Below are positions 45,358 to 58,246 of a DNA stretch of 64,000 nt, piece by piece; positions within the stretch are counted from its first letter, which is position 1, and each line of letters opens with the position of its first letter. The notes under the pieces were generated by a model, which did not search any database, was not told the origin of the DNA, and was given only the letters and a program-made list of their open reading frames with translations. This DNA is from Melanocharis versteri (Eukaryota > Chordata > Aves > Passeriformes > Melanocharitidae), in the NCBI GenBank assembly GCA_013397845.1, contig VZTG01000086.1, positions 6,941-70,940 of the forward strand, written 5' to 3'. The translations under genes and the position numbers were made by a program.

Positions 45358-47616
45358 ATTTTCATACAAAGGGTTCTCATGCACACATGTCTTTACATCA
45401 GGGCTATGCTCTGTTTTCCAGGAGACAGATTATAGCACTGTTGTAATTTAATCTTGACTCAAAACAGAATCTGTAGCTTTAATATTGGTGGGATTAAAAA
45501 TGAAATTAATTCCCTTTCTAACTTAGTTATATCACCTCAAGTACCCTTTTTCTTCTGAATTTTAGGGAGCAAATTGCCCTTATCACATTCTGCATCCACA
45601 ACTGAGAAGCATGTGCATTGCAGGATGTGCTATAGTCACCACACTGATTAGCATAAATAAAAGAAGCAAGGTAAAATTAAAATATGTTTCTAGGACATAG
45701 GAAACTCAGCAGTACCTTAGGGATATTTGGTTGGATTGAGATTTGGTAGAAGGCTTTTTTGTATTTTATTTGTATTTTATTTGCAGTACATAGTTATCCC
45801 TCCTGGTTTGGGAAGGGGAACTACTATTTTCCATGCGACATTTCTGTATTTTGTTAAGATTCTTTAGTTCACTAATTAGTAACTCCAGAAACATTAGCCA
45901 AATCATAATAATTCTAAAGCCTTCTGAGGCAGAACTCGAAAGGTTAGTACATATTTGTATGATTTCAAATATGTATAAATTCTTATACCAACTCTCAGGA
46001 TAAAATCGCACAAATTATACACTCATAAAACTATTCTCACATCATTTTTCAGTAAAAAGATAAAACAAGCTAGACAAAAAATCAAACCTAAGAATATGTA
46101 GAGTACTATTACTAATATTCGATCTCCCAGCAAGTCACTTGCAATGAAAACACAATCAAATTACAAACATTAACAAATTGATAATGCAAGCAATTATGGT
46201 GACAATTTAAATTTCATTGGTTTTCATGCAGCTCCATTTCATGTGTTGGTAGGTTCCTATGAAAGGAAAGTGAAAGTTTGGCCCACTGTAGACTGATTAT
46301 TAAAAACAAGAAAAAAACTTCTTGTAGTTAACACAAAGTGACAAAGTCTAAGTGAAGAAATAGTTATCACATCTAGGTGTGAATTGGCTGCTTGCAGTTT
46401 CTCTGCTCCCAAATTCATTTTCCTTATCTTCAATGCAGGGATGTTTGACACTCCTAGAAAAAAAGAAAAGAAACAAACTTCCCTGGCAAAATATGCCTGA
46501 GTGAAACAAGTTTTTAATTGCATTAACTTATTTAGGTGGAATTTCAGCTTTTATTCTATGAAGTTCTTGTTGCACCACTTTTGTTCTTTCCCACGGTTTT
46601 TTGGTTGGGTCTCCTCCAATTGATTTCATGTTTGGTGGAGGGAGTGAGACTGCTTTTAAAAGTTTTGCAAGAATTGCAGCCTGTGAATTAGGGAATGGTT
46701 TAGGCATTCGAGTTGCCTTTCTTTCAGGGTTTTAATAGGCTTCTGCTTTTTGTCCTGGAGCCTTATCAGTTTGCTTCTTTAATTCCAATGATTCTGCTTT
46801 TGGACATGATTGATTTCAGTGGCAAGCAATGCCTCTGATTAAACCTTTTTAGTAACCAATCATCTTTTGAGTAACTATTCGCTCCCTGTCCCAGTTTTTT
46901 GCACCAAGTCCACCCCAGGAGTAGAGAGGGGACTAAAAAATTAACCAAGGAAGGACAACAAAATATTTTCTTTTCACTGGCCACCCGTCATCTTCCCCGA
47001 AAGTTCCTACATAGGGACAACACCATCCCTACAAGGCAGGAGCTGCAGAATTGGCCTTAGGACTTGAAGCAGCCAATTCTAGCTCTTCACAAAAAAACCA
47101 AAGGAATTGAACCCCCAAAATCAGTTTACTACAACCTCCACAACCCCCTCAGAAAAAGCTGCGTCAGAATTCCTAGGAGTTGCCTATACCACAGAAGTCA
47201 GAGTGTATCCTTCCCAGAGGATGCCCCATAGAAAATTACAGCTAATTTCCAAAATCTCACTCCTCACCCTGGGAAGGTATCTCATATACCAAAGTTATGT
47301 TTCTACAAAGTTATGTTACAAACACCAGAGTAGTCTCTCTCTCAGGGTGCCGCATTTAAAATATTTTCCAGGGTCCTACTCCTTATGCCTTGAGGGCACC
47401 TAGTGTTTTACAAAGTGACAATGTGCACTTTACTTAAAAAGCAAACAAACAAGCACACAAATTAAAGAGTCAGAGAGGGTCGGAAAACTAGAAAGCTACC
47501 TTGCTTTGTTTTTTCTGAAGTTTTCCTACAGAAGGAAACCATATGAAATAATCCCCTCAGAGGAGACCATGCTATTGTCAAAGGCACTTCCGTCAGAGAA
47601 CTCTACCCCACTTGCT
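45358..47616. other. Nothing recognised
   Basis: Mostly AT-rich. The interval 46990-47400 is more balanced in composition and has a 98-codon open frame (47107-47403), but I could tie it to no family. Confidence 0.45.
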
Positions 47617-48430
47617 GTGCCAAAATAAATGTTACAGTCTAGTTTTTAAAATTATTAGAAATGCCTCCACCCAAATTAAGGTGCAAACAAGACCATATGC
47701 CAAAGCCAGTAGTATGGGTTTTATTTGATAGTAAATATGAGAGAGAGAGAGGAAAAGAAAGAAAAAGGAAAAGAAAGAAATAGAAAAGAGGTTAGAGGAC
47801 AGGAAATAATGATATAGACAGAACAAAGAAAATATCACCACTCCATGGATCCCACCAGTGTCTTGATGATCCTCTCTAGCTGGTCTTCTTGGTGGTGAAG
47901 ATCCCCCCAAAAAGCATAGAATCTGATGGATTAATATACATTCAGACCAGGTGGGAATGCCCAGATACCTCCCCCGGGTGGGGGGAATGGGGGGAGATGC
48001 AGTTCAACACCGTCTCTTGCAGTAGACTCAGGATCTGTTACATCATTTTGCATCACATGCTGTCCTGTGGTGCAAAGCCTCTGGGGAGCGCTTTGGGGGG
48101 TCTTTGAAGGATTATGACACCCCCTCAGCTGCCTCCCATGTGAATGTCGCATGGATGTGACCTTCCTGGAGTTGGGGTTTCACAGCTGGGCTGGTTTGTG
48201 TAAGGGAGGATGGGTGTTCAGTGCCTCTAACCAGAGGTTACACCACACACTTGAAACCTCCTCCCTGCTACCTCGTTTTGGGGGGGGGAGTCTGTGTAAA
48301 CGTGGCCTTTGTGTGCTGTGATCTCTCCCACCCCAAATCCAGTCAGGGGTGATTCTCTTCTGCATTGGGCTTTCTTGTGGATACATTCCTTTCCCTCAGC
48401 CTTGTTTGTTTCTCCCTAGACCTGAGATGA
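47617..48430 (-). mobile_element. ERV LTR-like block, minus strand
   Basis: On the minus strand the block runs from a CCTCAGGT-type start near 48430 to TATTTTGGCACA at 47617. It includes CTTCACCACCAAGAAGACCAG, a pyrimidine-rich tract and AATAAAACCC near 47720. I recognise the order (AGACCTGAG, then CCACCCC..ATCCAGTCA, then GGTTACACCACACAC) from a common bird ERV LTR. A short piece, CTGGTCTTCTTGGTGGTGAAG, recurs at 63722-63742. Ends are approximate and no target duplication was identified. Confidence 0.6.
47738..47796. repeat. Purine-rich GA/GAAA simple repeat
   Basis: GAGAGAGAGAGAGG is followed by imperfect AAAGAAAGAAAAAGG units. It lies in the LTR-like block just upstream of its poly(A)-like end. 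Confidence 0.9.
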
Positions 48431-51400
48431 TTGAACAATAGTGTCCCCTTTATCTTATCTAGGTGGCTTCACTCACAGTCCAAAGTTCCAGTTCGGCATC
48501 TTCAAGGAGGGGTGGGCTTCTGTGGTTGTAGTTTCTTTATAAAGTTTTTTCTATAATGGGCAAAAGTCCTTCATAACAATGTTTAAGGCATGAACCATTT
48601 CAGTCCCTGACAATGGTGAAAACTGTTTTAGTTCAATGGGCTTTGCTAAAAACTCATCTTCATCCTTGATAAGTCACAAGGAGCAAGAAGATGGAAAATT
48701 TATACTGCTAGGGGTAAGTGATAGTGTGGTGGGAACTACAGTTTATTTGTTCCTTGTGAAGGATTTCTGTGGTTCTCTTCTTGCTGCGAGACATCTGCCT
48801 TCATTAATATGGTAGATGACCATGAATAAATGTGTGCTGAGAGCACGTGTGTTTGGACAGTCACAGTCTGTTTTTCATCCTGGCATTTATTGCCAAAAAT
48901 ATAAAATAGAATACTTAACAGCAATTCCTCTTGGTTAAATTAAATGCATATTTATGCCACTTATAGAAGTAAAGTTTTTATAGAGCAGATCCTGCTCAGA
49001 TAGCGATTGAGAAAGTAAGACTGGTATGAAATTATGGACACTGTGGCAGCTCTGTATAGTGTAAGGTAAAAAAATGACCTAATATCTACATTAATACTGC
49101 CTCAACATCTCAGCGTAAGTTCTTCTAATGGAAGGAATCTGCTGTTGACAAAGTTTCATTAGGGAGTGGTTGGTGACAATATTAATTCAAAACATGTATG
49201 TATTAATATTTTATCACAGTTGTATATAGTAGGCAACTGGTACCCCATTGGCTCTATATTAATGATGATGTTAATATGTTCATTCTTTTTCCTGAGGATA
49301 CTTTGATGAGCTTTATAGCTTTATACCAGTGAAAAATAGTTGCATTAAATGTAACAAAGTGAATTTGTTTCAATGGGGTACTAGATAAAATTTAAAAAGA
49401 TTGAGCTGGGCTACTAATATAATGTTGTTCTTAGATAAGGTGTTAATTTTGCCTCAAATGACTTTTTTTTTTGTAATAGCATGGATTAGTATTGTATGAG
49501 ATCTGAAAGTAGCAACTGTGATAAGTATCTGACCTATTTTTAAGCTTTTTTCTTTTTAGTGATGCAAAGTTGAAAGAGCTGCTAAGCCAGCTAAGCAGAT
49601 TTTTGCAAACCGTGTTTGTCTCTTCATATGAGTAGGAGTCCATATAGTTTCCACATACTCTAATAAAAGCTTAGGGTCACTTGAATCAACTGAAATGAGT
49701 GCCAAGTTATTGCATCTCTTATAAAAGATAGCATGCAAATCTCTGTGCTACATAGCATCAGCAGTGCAATTAACAACCCCAGCTTAATGAACTGTCCAGA
49801 TACAGTGAAATGAAATAAGCAATAATAATTATATGCAATTACAGACCAATATTGCTGGGGCAAAGCATGACCATATATGAAGAGAAACACTACAATTATG
49901 TGTATTCAATTCTAAAAATATGGATAGTTAGGCTCAAAAAGTCATCATTCAATAAGTTTCCTGAAGAGCAATTAAAACTTTAAGAAATAATATGATCTAA
50001 AAATTACTTTTGAATTACAAGGATAAATGTGGTGCAACGCTGCAATTCAGTCTATGAATTCAGATTCACCAAATTGTGACTGGAAACATAGTTTGCCCTA
50101 CTGAATATAATGAACTATTTCCTGTTGACAGTAACAATTATTTATTCTCGTGAAATTCAGTGCAGTTTGCAGTCATCAAAAGAATCTGCACTTGGTGATT
50201 AGAATAACTATATGTCAGGAATAAATAGGGGAATGGAAACAAAATCTTAATAATTGTGTAAAATAGAACCTGATGCAATGTTTGCAAATCATTGCAAGTT
50301 TGATTATTGAAATGACAATGGTTGTAGTGAATCTGGGAACTCCTTTCTTCCCTTCTTTATTCACTTTGGTTTTGTCACTGAATTCTTTCATGCTTTTTGA
50401 GATTTGAACAATGCCCTTTGTCTGTTATATTAAAATATTTTTTATCACATAAAAAACCAAACAAACCCCTAAATGTTCTGACTTGATTAACAAAGCACAA
50501 AATGGAATCCCTGTGTTTGATAGTTGGACATAACATTGGACTATATCAAAATGACTTGTTAAAAAAAATTCCATTCCATGCAGGTGCAGTAAAGATTCTG
50601 AATGTACTGTAAGTAACCTGTCCTGTTGAGAAGAATCTGTCACCTAGTATCCATCTTTGATTAGAATTTTCAGTGCCCAAAAAGTCACAGCTTTTACTAA
50701 TGTGGTAATTTAGATATCATTGTAAGAGTTGAAAGATGTATTTTGAGCAGTGAATAAGACACCCTGGATTGTACAAGTGAAGCTTGAAAGGATGTTGCCA
50801 TACTGTATCTCAAACCATAGACATTTTTGTAAGATTCTGTTTCAAAGCAGGCCTAGTCTTGTAATTGCATTAAATAACCACAGGGAAGTTCTATTACACT
50901 GCTATCAACCCATATCACTAACACTCACTTCAATGCAGAGTGCCTCACAGACCTTTTCCGTAAATCCCTTTCTTGGAGCTTTTTTTTTACTACAGGTGAT
51001 CATAAACTATTATAACATTTAAAATATTTTAAAATACAATTTTTAGTTGAAGATTTATGATTTGACTTACATATACTTAAACAAGTAAGTACTCTATCTT
51101 TTGAAGTAAAAAAAAAAAGTGAATATTTTTGTCACTGAGTGATTTCAAAAAAATCCTGTGTTCTTATGTTTTCCAAAGAAGTTTTAAAATGACATTTTTA
51201 CATTATCAGAAACAGTGGTTTCAATTAGTATCTATGATTGTCCAGTAATTCTTTTTATAGACTGCTAGCTGCATGCTAATGCAGTTAAACAAAGGGCTAT
51301 GCTGTGGACAGACATGATGATCATCTTTTTGGCAACATAATGACCTTCATATTGATAACATAAGTAAAAATCAAACAAAACTTTTAAGCATTGTTAAGCA

Positions 51401-51761
51401 GGATCTGGAATAATATACTTTGATAAGGTAAATAAAATTAGTGTGTTAAAAAAACTCCAAATAACCTCTGTAAGATTTCTTTTCAGAATAATTAAAATCA
51501 TGGGTACCGTTTGTTTTGAAAAAGATACTTGCTTAACTGAGTGCATAAAAATTTGACATTGTTTAGTCAGAACACAAAATTAATACCACAAAGTTTTTCA
51601 TCTAAACATTTTGTCTCCATTTATATTTTTTCATACATATTGCTCCCTGATCAATAAGACAAGTATTGGTACAATAGGACCATAAAATCATGACAAAGAC
51701 CCGAAACAAAGTAACTATGTTTCAGAACAAGTATGAGAGTCTTGGATGACTCATGAGGACT
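48431..51761. other. AT-rich DNA, nothing recognised
   Basis: No gene-like frame or recognisable repeat in 3.3 kb. Confidence 0.5.
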
Positions 51762-52411
51762 TGACGCTGTCCTCTGGCCACCCAAAGGCTAGCTCAGGCC
51801 AGAGGCAGACACCCTTCCCTGGCTGTGGTCGAGGATGGTCAGTCACTACTCCAGGCGGAAAGGCAGGCCAGAGCTCGTGCAGGGCTCGCCATGCCTACCA
51901 GTGCTGATAGCTCTGGAGGGAGATGAAATAGGCAAGAGGGGCTCTTTGGGGGTAAAACGTGGGTTTATTCAGGGGAGCGAGAGTTCCAGACGGCAGCAGG
52001 AACAGAGGGCGAAGAGCCCAGAATAAAGGAGTGGAACACATTATATACCAGGGGAGAGGGGAGGGGATACATTCAAAATTAACCAATAGGGGTAACTCAG
52101 GGGGGTGGTACAAAGGTGGGGTGATGGGGATACAACCAATAATAGCAACAGGGGGTGGGGGAGTATAACAAGGAGCCAACCGGTAATTGAGTACATGGAA
52201 CTTTCAAGAACGAAACCATGTAGGGGAGAACTGGGGAGGAGGATACAGAAACCAATAGGAGAGCTGGGATTAACATAATTCAAATAAGTAGGGAAAGGGA
52301 TCATGGGAGTAACACAAAAGCTCACCCTAATAAGAAGGGTCGGGAGATGTTTCCTGGTCCGCCCAGCGGACGCCCTTCAGGAACTCAGGTGGTCTTTCAA
52401 CCACCACGACA
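51762..52411 (-). mobile_element. ERVK-type solo LTR with 6-bp target duplication
   Basis: On the minus strand it runs from TGTCGTGGTGG (52411) to GGACAGCGTCA (51762), 650 bp. Flanking hexamers are AGGACT (51756-51761) and AGCACT (52412-52417), matching at 5 of 6. A 6-bp duplication is the class II (ERVK) hallmark. A TATA box (TATATAA, complement of 52041-52047) and poly(A) signal AATAAA (complement of 51964-51969) are in place. It is a close relative of 14274-14929. The plus-strand open frames across it are not genes. Confidence 0.9.
52351..52405. repeat. Two hairpin-capable inverted repeats at U3 start
   Basis: GTCCGC/GCGGAC (52357-52362 and 52366-52371) is nested inside TTCCT/AGGAA (52351-52355 and 52379-52383). 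GGTGGT/ACCACC lies at 52388-52393 and 52400-52405. All are at the U3 end of the LTR. Confidence 0.85.
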
Positions 52412-55400
52412 AGCACTTTAACTGAAAATTTTTTGAATAAAGAAATAAAACAAAAGTGATCCAATGCAGGCAGCATACAGTACTTTACAGATGGCAGCAT
52501 CCATTTTTAAGATTTGGATAACAAACATCTATCCCTATCAGTTGCCACAGGGTATTTAACAATAGTCATCAGAAATGTTTTCCTTGGTCCAGTGATATAG
52601 AACTGTCTGTCTTGGTTCTCTTTGACACAATTCACGAGCCATATAAGGTAAGAGAAAACACATCCTAGATAAACTTGATAGAAAGAGGGTGTCTATTCAG
52701 TTACCAAAGATGGAGGCATTTGTCAGTCCTCACTAATATCATCAGTGGCAGCATAGGTTCTCCATTATTATTATGTTAAGATCACATTATGGAAGTCAGC
52801 ATTTTTATCAACAGTCTCTCAGGTTTCTCTCTCATGTTATGGGGGTTTTTCTGTGGTTTTCTTTTGTTTGGGTTTTGGTTGTTTGTTTTTGGCTTGATTT
52901 GGTTTTGTGTTTTGCTTTTTTGTTGTTGTTGTTGGTTTTTTTGTAGTTAGTGTTGGGGATTTTTTTGTTTGTGTTTGTTTGCTTTCCCCAAGGAGAGGGA
53001 GTAATTTTCTTAGACTGCAAAAACACACTTTTCATTGTGTTATAGCTTGGTGTCTGTTAGGAGCTGACACAGATGTGGCACAAAATAAGTCACTTACTAT
53101 TGAGAGGTAAAAGAGGATATTTTACTGGCAGTATTGATGTACTTCTGTGGTATTTACAGTGACTGCATCATGGTCTCCAGATGTAATTTAAGATGTTTGT
53201 TATGACCCATAAAGTACTTAATGGCCTATCAGGAATTAAATCTCTCCTCATGCTATGCTGCCACAGCTGCTACCAACTGATATATAAGAGACATGATACC
53301 TTGCAGGACATTACCTGAAAGGTTTTTCTCTCATCCTCAGTTCAAAGTGGTCTGAAACGGGCAGATTTCTGAGAAGTCCTGCAACACATGTGTGATGTGG
53401 CTTTTTGGAAAGGAATAGAAGCAGAGGCAGGAAGAGGTAGGCTTCTATCTGAAATTTGTAGAAGACACTAAAATGCACTTGAGATCTTAAGTGTAGTAAT
53501 TTTCTGATTAAGCATTTTAGTTTGTCAAGTAACAACAAATAACATAATTATACCTCAGCAAAAGAACCTTGCTAGTTGGTAGCTGGAAAAGCATCAAATG
53601 CTTCACTACTCTTCCAATGCATTTCTAGCTTTCCCTTAGAATGACGATTAGCAAACATGGTAGCAGACAATTTACCAAGTCTTCAGAGCATTAAGATTTT
53701 ATAATTCACCATAAAGAATAATTTAATCTAAATTACATTTGTCAAAAGTATCAGCATTTCTATGCTATGTTCTTCATCTTTTCTTATTTGCTTAGGTACT
53801 GGTCTCTATAGACAGGGCAACTAATAAAATCAGTACTAGGCAATATTATGTAATAATGATCATTCCAGTATGCAGCTCACAGATCTCAGAAGTGCAGCTG
53901 TCTCAAGTTATATTGCCTCTTCTGTTGAGTACAATTAGTCACAAGATTGCAACTGATTAAACCATATCTAGTTTAATCCAGTAAGGACAAATTTGGGCTT
54001 GGTATCTGATTTCGTAATGGATATATTTTTTTCCATTTGAAGAGTTGGGGAAAACACAGTTTCCCTATCCATGCCCAGAGAAATGCATTACAAAATTCAC
54101 TGATGTAGTGCACGTTGAGAGTGAAATGAGCTGGGTTGCCTGACAGTGTTAGGGAAACAGAATTTTTCAGACATATTTCCATATTATACAGACTATATGA
54201 GCAAAGCAAGTTTCGTGTTTCTGCCTCCGAGATAAAAGACATCTTATTTCACATTCTAATTAATTTTAAAAGAATGTGGATCACCAAAGATTAAAATGGC
54301 AAAAGACAGTGGAAACATTCAGTAAGCCTGAGGCACTATGCAGAAATTCAAATAACATATGAAAAAAAAGAAGAAAAAAAAGGATAAAAAAAAGCAAAGA
54401 GAAAAGAGATTACTTCACCATTTCCCCTCTCTTGCAGGATAACAATTACTCTGAAAATGAATTGGATATGGATACTTCCTGTATCTATCTTAGCTGGTGA
54501 AAAGGTGTTTCTTCCCGAGAAGAATAAGAAAGAAAACCCTAGAACCAGATTTCATAGAAATAATAGATGTAGTTTTATAATGCAGCATCGGATAAATCTA
54601 AATAGAAATAATATTTGGGCATTCAAGGGATTTTATCTCTAGTTAGTATATGGCTACTCTTCAAGTAGGCCCAGCAAAAGGAGAAACACTCAAGAGGTCA
54701 ATGGATTGCCATTTTCAGAAATAGGAAATTCACAATATTTTGAAATGGGTGATTTCTGACATGTTAATAAAATGTGGTTTTATTAGCACCTTTTATAAAA
54801 TTTAAATTTATTATTAATTGATTTAAATAGATCATATTTTCATGGATTGAATAAGCATTATTTAATTTGTCCTTGGAAACTGGCTACTTTTGCATTGTAT
54901 GTTAAATATAATAAAGTAAATACCCTTGCTAAAAACATAAACTTTGGGACTTATTTTGATAGGTGCTGTATCACTTAATCATCAGTGATATCATACAAGT
55001 TCAAGACTAGCTCACTTTCAAATATTTGAAAAGCTCAACATCAAGATGAAGAAATGATTTTGTTTTGCAACAAAAATTACACAAAATTGATTGAGAATAT
55101 TACATTCAAGGTTAAGGTAGTGCAATACAATAAGGATATTGTCATGAAACTTTATTGTTTACCTATTCTGAAATTAACTCATGACTCTCAGTGGTTGTAT
55201 TTAAAACACATTTATCATTTCTCAACTGTTCAGCGTATTTTGGCAACTTTCTGCTTAAAACTGTATTATGTGAATTTTGATGGCAATACATTTAGCCAAG
55301 TGGAAGAACATAGTTAAAACCCTCATAGAATAAAGCTCACTTCCTCTTTTTCAGGTGTGCAGGAATTTAGACAGCCTGAATTTTCAGGAGAAACATAGAG

Positions 55401-57284
55401 GGTGACAGAGAATATTATAGCCCTCTGCATGCTGGCCACATTACAGAACATGCAATGTGTGTTTGCAAGATTGGAAGTGTGGAACGAGCTCCTGCTGTGT
55501 TCCTGCTCTTGCTCCTGACTTGGTCCTATGCAGGGTTTTCAGTGCAATTCCAGCCCCTTTAGGGTTGCATCACCACGTGGAGGCATTGTTCATACAACTC
55601 TACCTCTTTCAGGCTACCAGAGGTGTTTTTGGGTAGGATATTGCAAAGTGCTAATTACCAAATGGCAGGGGTCCAAGTCTTGAACTGCTAACTGCCTTTG
55701 ATTGTTATGTAATTAAACCTATGTAAATAGCTTAGGACTGAACCTTTTGTTAGCTGTGTGCTTATAGTTGAAACAAGAAAATGTACAGTCCAGCTCTTAT
55801 TCTATTTATGTAACTGTTTTGGCCTGATTATGCCACTCCACACCATTCCCTGCTGTCCCTCTCCAAAGTACTATAATTACCTGCCTGTGGAATACCTTCA
55901 GATTTCATCCTGGGTGACACCTTACAGAGCTGAAATTTGTTTCAATAACAATAAATCTTCCCTCATGCCAAAGATCTTTCTTTGCAATCCACAACCACTT
56001 GCATATTACTGTTCTTGAAATGTATTTTGCTCTGTGCATTGTCTGCACAGTGCTTAGCAAATAAATAAAAGCAAATTAATTTAAAAAGTATGATATTGCT
56101 TGAGTCATGCCAGAATTTTCCACAATATTACTTTTTTCCTCTTGAAATTACTATATTTCCCCAAGCTCCTTCTCTGTCTTTAGAAGCAATGCAACATATA
56201 TTCTGAGGTGGCAAAGAATAAAGGCATGTGGGACTTTCTTTTAGAAACGAAGGAGCATAGACCGCATTCCTTGGTAAATCTACTCTGTACATACTGCAAA
56301 CAGTAAAGTCTACATTTACCATATAGCAACACAATGATTTCTCAGAAGACCCTTTCTTATGAAATGTAAAAGGTGGACTTTAGCAGAAATACCTTTTAGC
56401 TCCTTGATAGAACTGAAGGGTTTTTCCGTGGTGTGGTGTTTTCCTGACGTCAGTTCATCTACTCACAGTGAACATTAATCTGAAAGTTGTTTTCCTTTGG
56501 CACAAAATACCGCATCTAATAATATTTTAATTCAGTTTATTGATTTCTAAATGCTTTTTTAAATGTTTAAGTGCATCTGTTTTTAAATGCTTATCAGGGC
56601 ACTAAATGCCATTTCATGGAATATTTTAACTAATGCATGGTTTGATGAAATGTTTCTTTATACTATCTGAATAAATTCCTGGTGATGAAATAGCTATTTT
56701 AAAATGTCTTTGTTATGCAATTGGTATTATAATTAAAATTTTCATCTATTAATGAAAATACATCAAAAAACCCCTTCATAAAAAATAGGTCATCTGACAT
56801 AATTATGGTGCTCCATAGCTGAGTGGGAGACAATATTTTTTTCTATATAGCTGTGTTATCTGCTGGTTATATGATGAATGCCCAGAAAAATCAAACACCT
56901 TAAAAATTATGCTTCTCAAGTAGTCATTCATAGTTGTTTATTATATTTACATATCAATAGATTGATTATGATGATGAAGTTTATATCATTTGTGCTTTTG
57001 AAAGAACAATAGCAAAACCCCCGTAAGAACCTTGGAAAGACAGATCTGTAAGAATGGAACAGAAATGTTGCAAATTTTCTGAATACAGAGAACACTAAAA
57101 GGCAGGTAATGATGAATTGTTATATTTTCCATATTGGGGAAGGACCACTGGTTCAATGTTGTACATGGAGAGGTCACTTTTGAAAGTTGAAAGGAGTTAA
57201 GTCCTACTGTTGAAAAGACCAGATGAGGAAATTCTCTGCTGCAAATTTTTTGTTGCTCTTGAGGAATGTAAAGCAGACGGATAC
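52412..57284. other. AT-rich DNA, nothing recognised
   Basis: About 4.9 kb have only short open frames. Simple sequence occurs at 52838-52988 and 54357-54405 (A-rich). Two poly(A)-like signals near 56065 could end a transcript, but I see no exon. Confidence 0.45.
52838..52988. repeat. T/G-rich low-complexity tract
   Basis: GTTTTT, GTTTG and (TTG)n motifs alternate for about 150 bp, with almost no C or A on the plus strand. Confidence 0.9.
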
Positions 57285-57756
57285 TGATGTCTAATGATTT
57301 TTGTTTTTTTCTTTTATATATTCTCCGTATTCTCTACACATCTACTTGTAGCTTTGTAGCCTGTTATTGTAACTTAGCTTCAGTATTTTTCTAGGCAGAA
57401 AGACAAAACACATTCTAAAGCCCCTATCCTATCTTAGTTCTTTCTGGGAACCAAGGCCGAAAAGCAGCTCTTCAAGACACATTTCCATCAACAAAGTTTA
57501 GGCCTATCTGAAGGGGGAGGATTTAGAAGGGGAGGAATTACATCACCACTTGAGCTCCTAATTGGTGATTTTTGTAAAATATGCTAATTTGCTAAACTTA
57601 TAAAAACTGTATTCATCTCATGCGGGTGAGCTTTTGTGGACATTTTCCATATATGCCCCTGGAAGCCTCCAATAAAGACCAGCCTTGTATTACCTCCTAT
57701 ACTAATATTATGTCAAAAGTGTGTGTTGTTTCATTTATAGCTTCCTTAAGTCATCA
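57285..57756 (+). mobile_element. 5' LTR of a partial ERV
   Basis: It starts TGATGTCTAATGATTTTTG and ends TTAAGTCATCA, and is related along its length to the solo LTR at 18591-19050. A TATA box (TTATAAAA) lies at 57598-57605 and an AATAAA at 57671-57676. Unlike the 18-kb copy, it is followed by a PBS-like site and leader, so it is the left end of an element with internal sequence. The 5' flank has no partner to test for a target duplication. Confidence 0.8.
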
Positions 57757-57763
57757 GTTTTTC

Positions 57764-57781
57764 TGGCACCCCAGATGGGAC
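57764..57781 (+). promoter_or_regulatory. Primer-binding-site-like sequence
   Basis: TGGCACCCCAGATGGGAC starts seven bases after the LTR end. The TGG start and position fit a retroviral PBS. The tRNA is uncertain; tRNA-Lys-like sites share 13 of 18 bases by my count. Confidence 0.6.
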
Positions 57782-58246
57782 AGGACCTGGCAGCTTTCCT
57801 CAAGATCGGATTGGATGCATCTTGCAAGGAATTCTTTCCTGCCAGCAACCCTAAGAATTCCCCTGCAACTGCCTAAGGGGTAAGAAACCATGGTCCCAGG
57901 ACCACACAGGAGGTAACATAAAGGCAGCTCTTCTTGTTGTGTAGTGTGTATTGTGTATCTTTTTGTGTATTGTGTATCTGTGTAAGGTCAGTATTTGCTA
58001 GCAATTCCAGCATTCTAGCCCGGTGTGGTGAGGAGAGGGACTTGATTTTGGAGGGGTTTCTCAAAGGTTTTTTCTTTTGCTGCTTTTCCAACCTACCCCA
58101 GCTGAGCTGGCAGGGAGGCATGGCGTGTGTGTGTGCCACCTGTTGAAATTGTTTTCTGGTGGAGAAGATGAACTTCCAGAAGTTTCTTCACACTTAGCAT
58201 TTGCAGGTTTTGAATGTGGGATTCACTTAGGGACACCTGGGCATAA
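57782..58246 (+). mobile_element. ERV leader region
   Basis: This untranslated-looking stretch between the PBS and the next long frame contains a repeated TGTGTATTGTGTATCT motif (about 57945-57980) and a T/C-rich tract. It is taken as ERV leader by position; no homology was tested. Confidence 0.5.

Noticed and set aside
46990..47403. Possible nuclear copy of mitochondrial DNA
   Set aside because: The C-rich, GAATTGAACCCCC-containing stretch recalled mitochondrial tRNA-Ser borders, but no neighbouring mitochondrial gene sequence could be recognised.
55325..55480. Splice acceptor (CTCTTTTTCAG) and exon
   Set aside because: Pyrimidine tract plus AG alone is common; no open frame, donor or matching upstream exon was seen.
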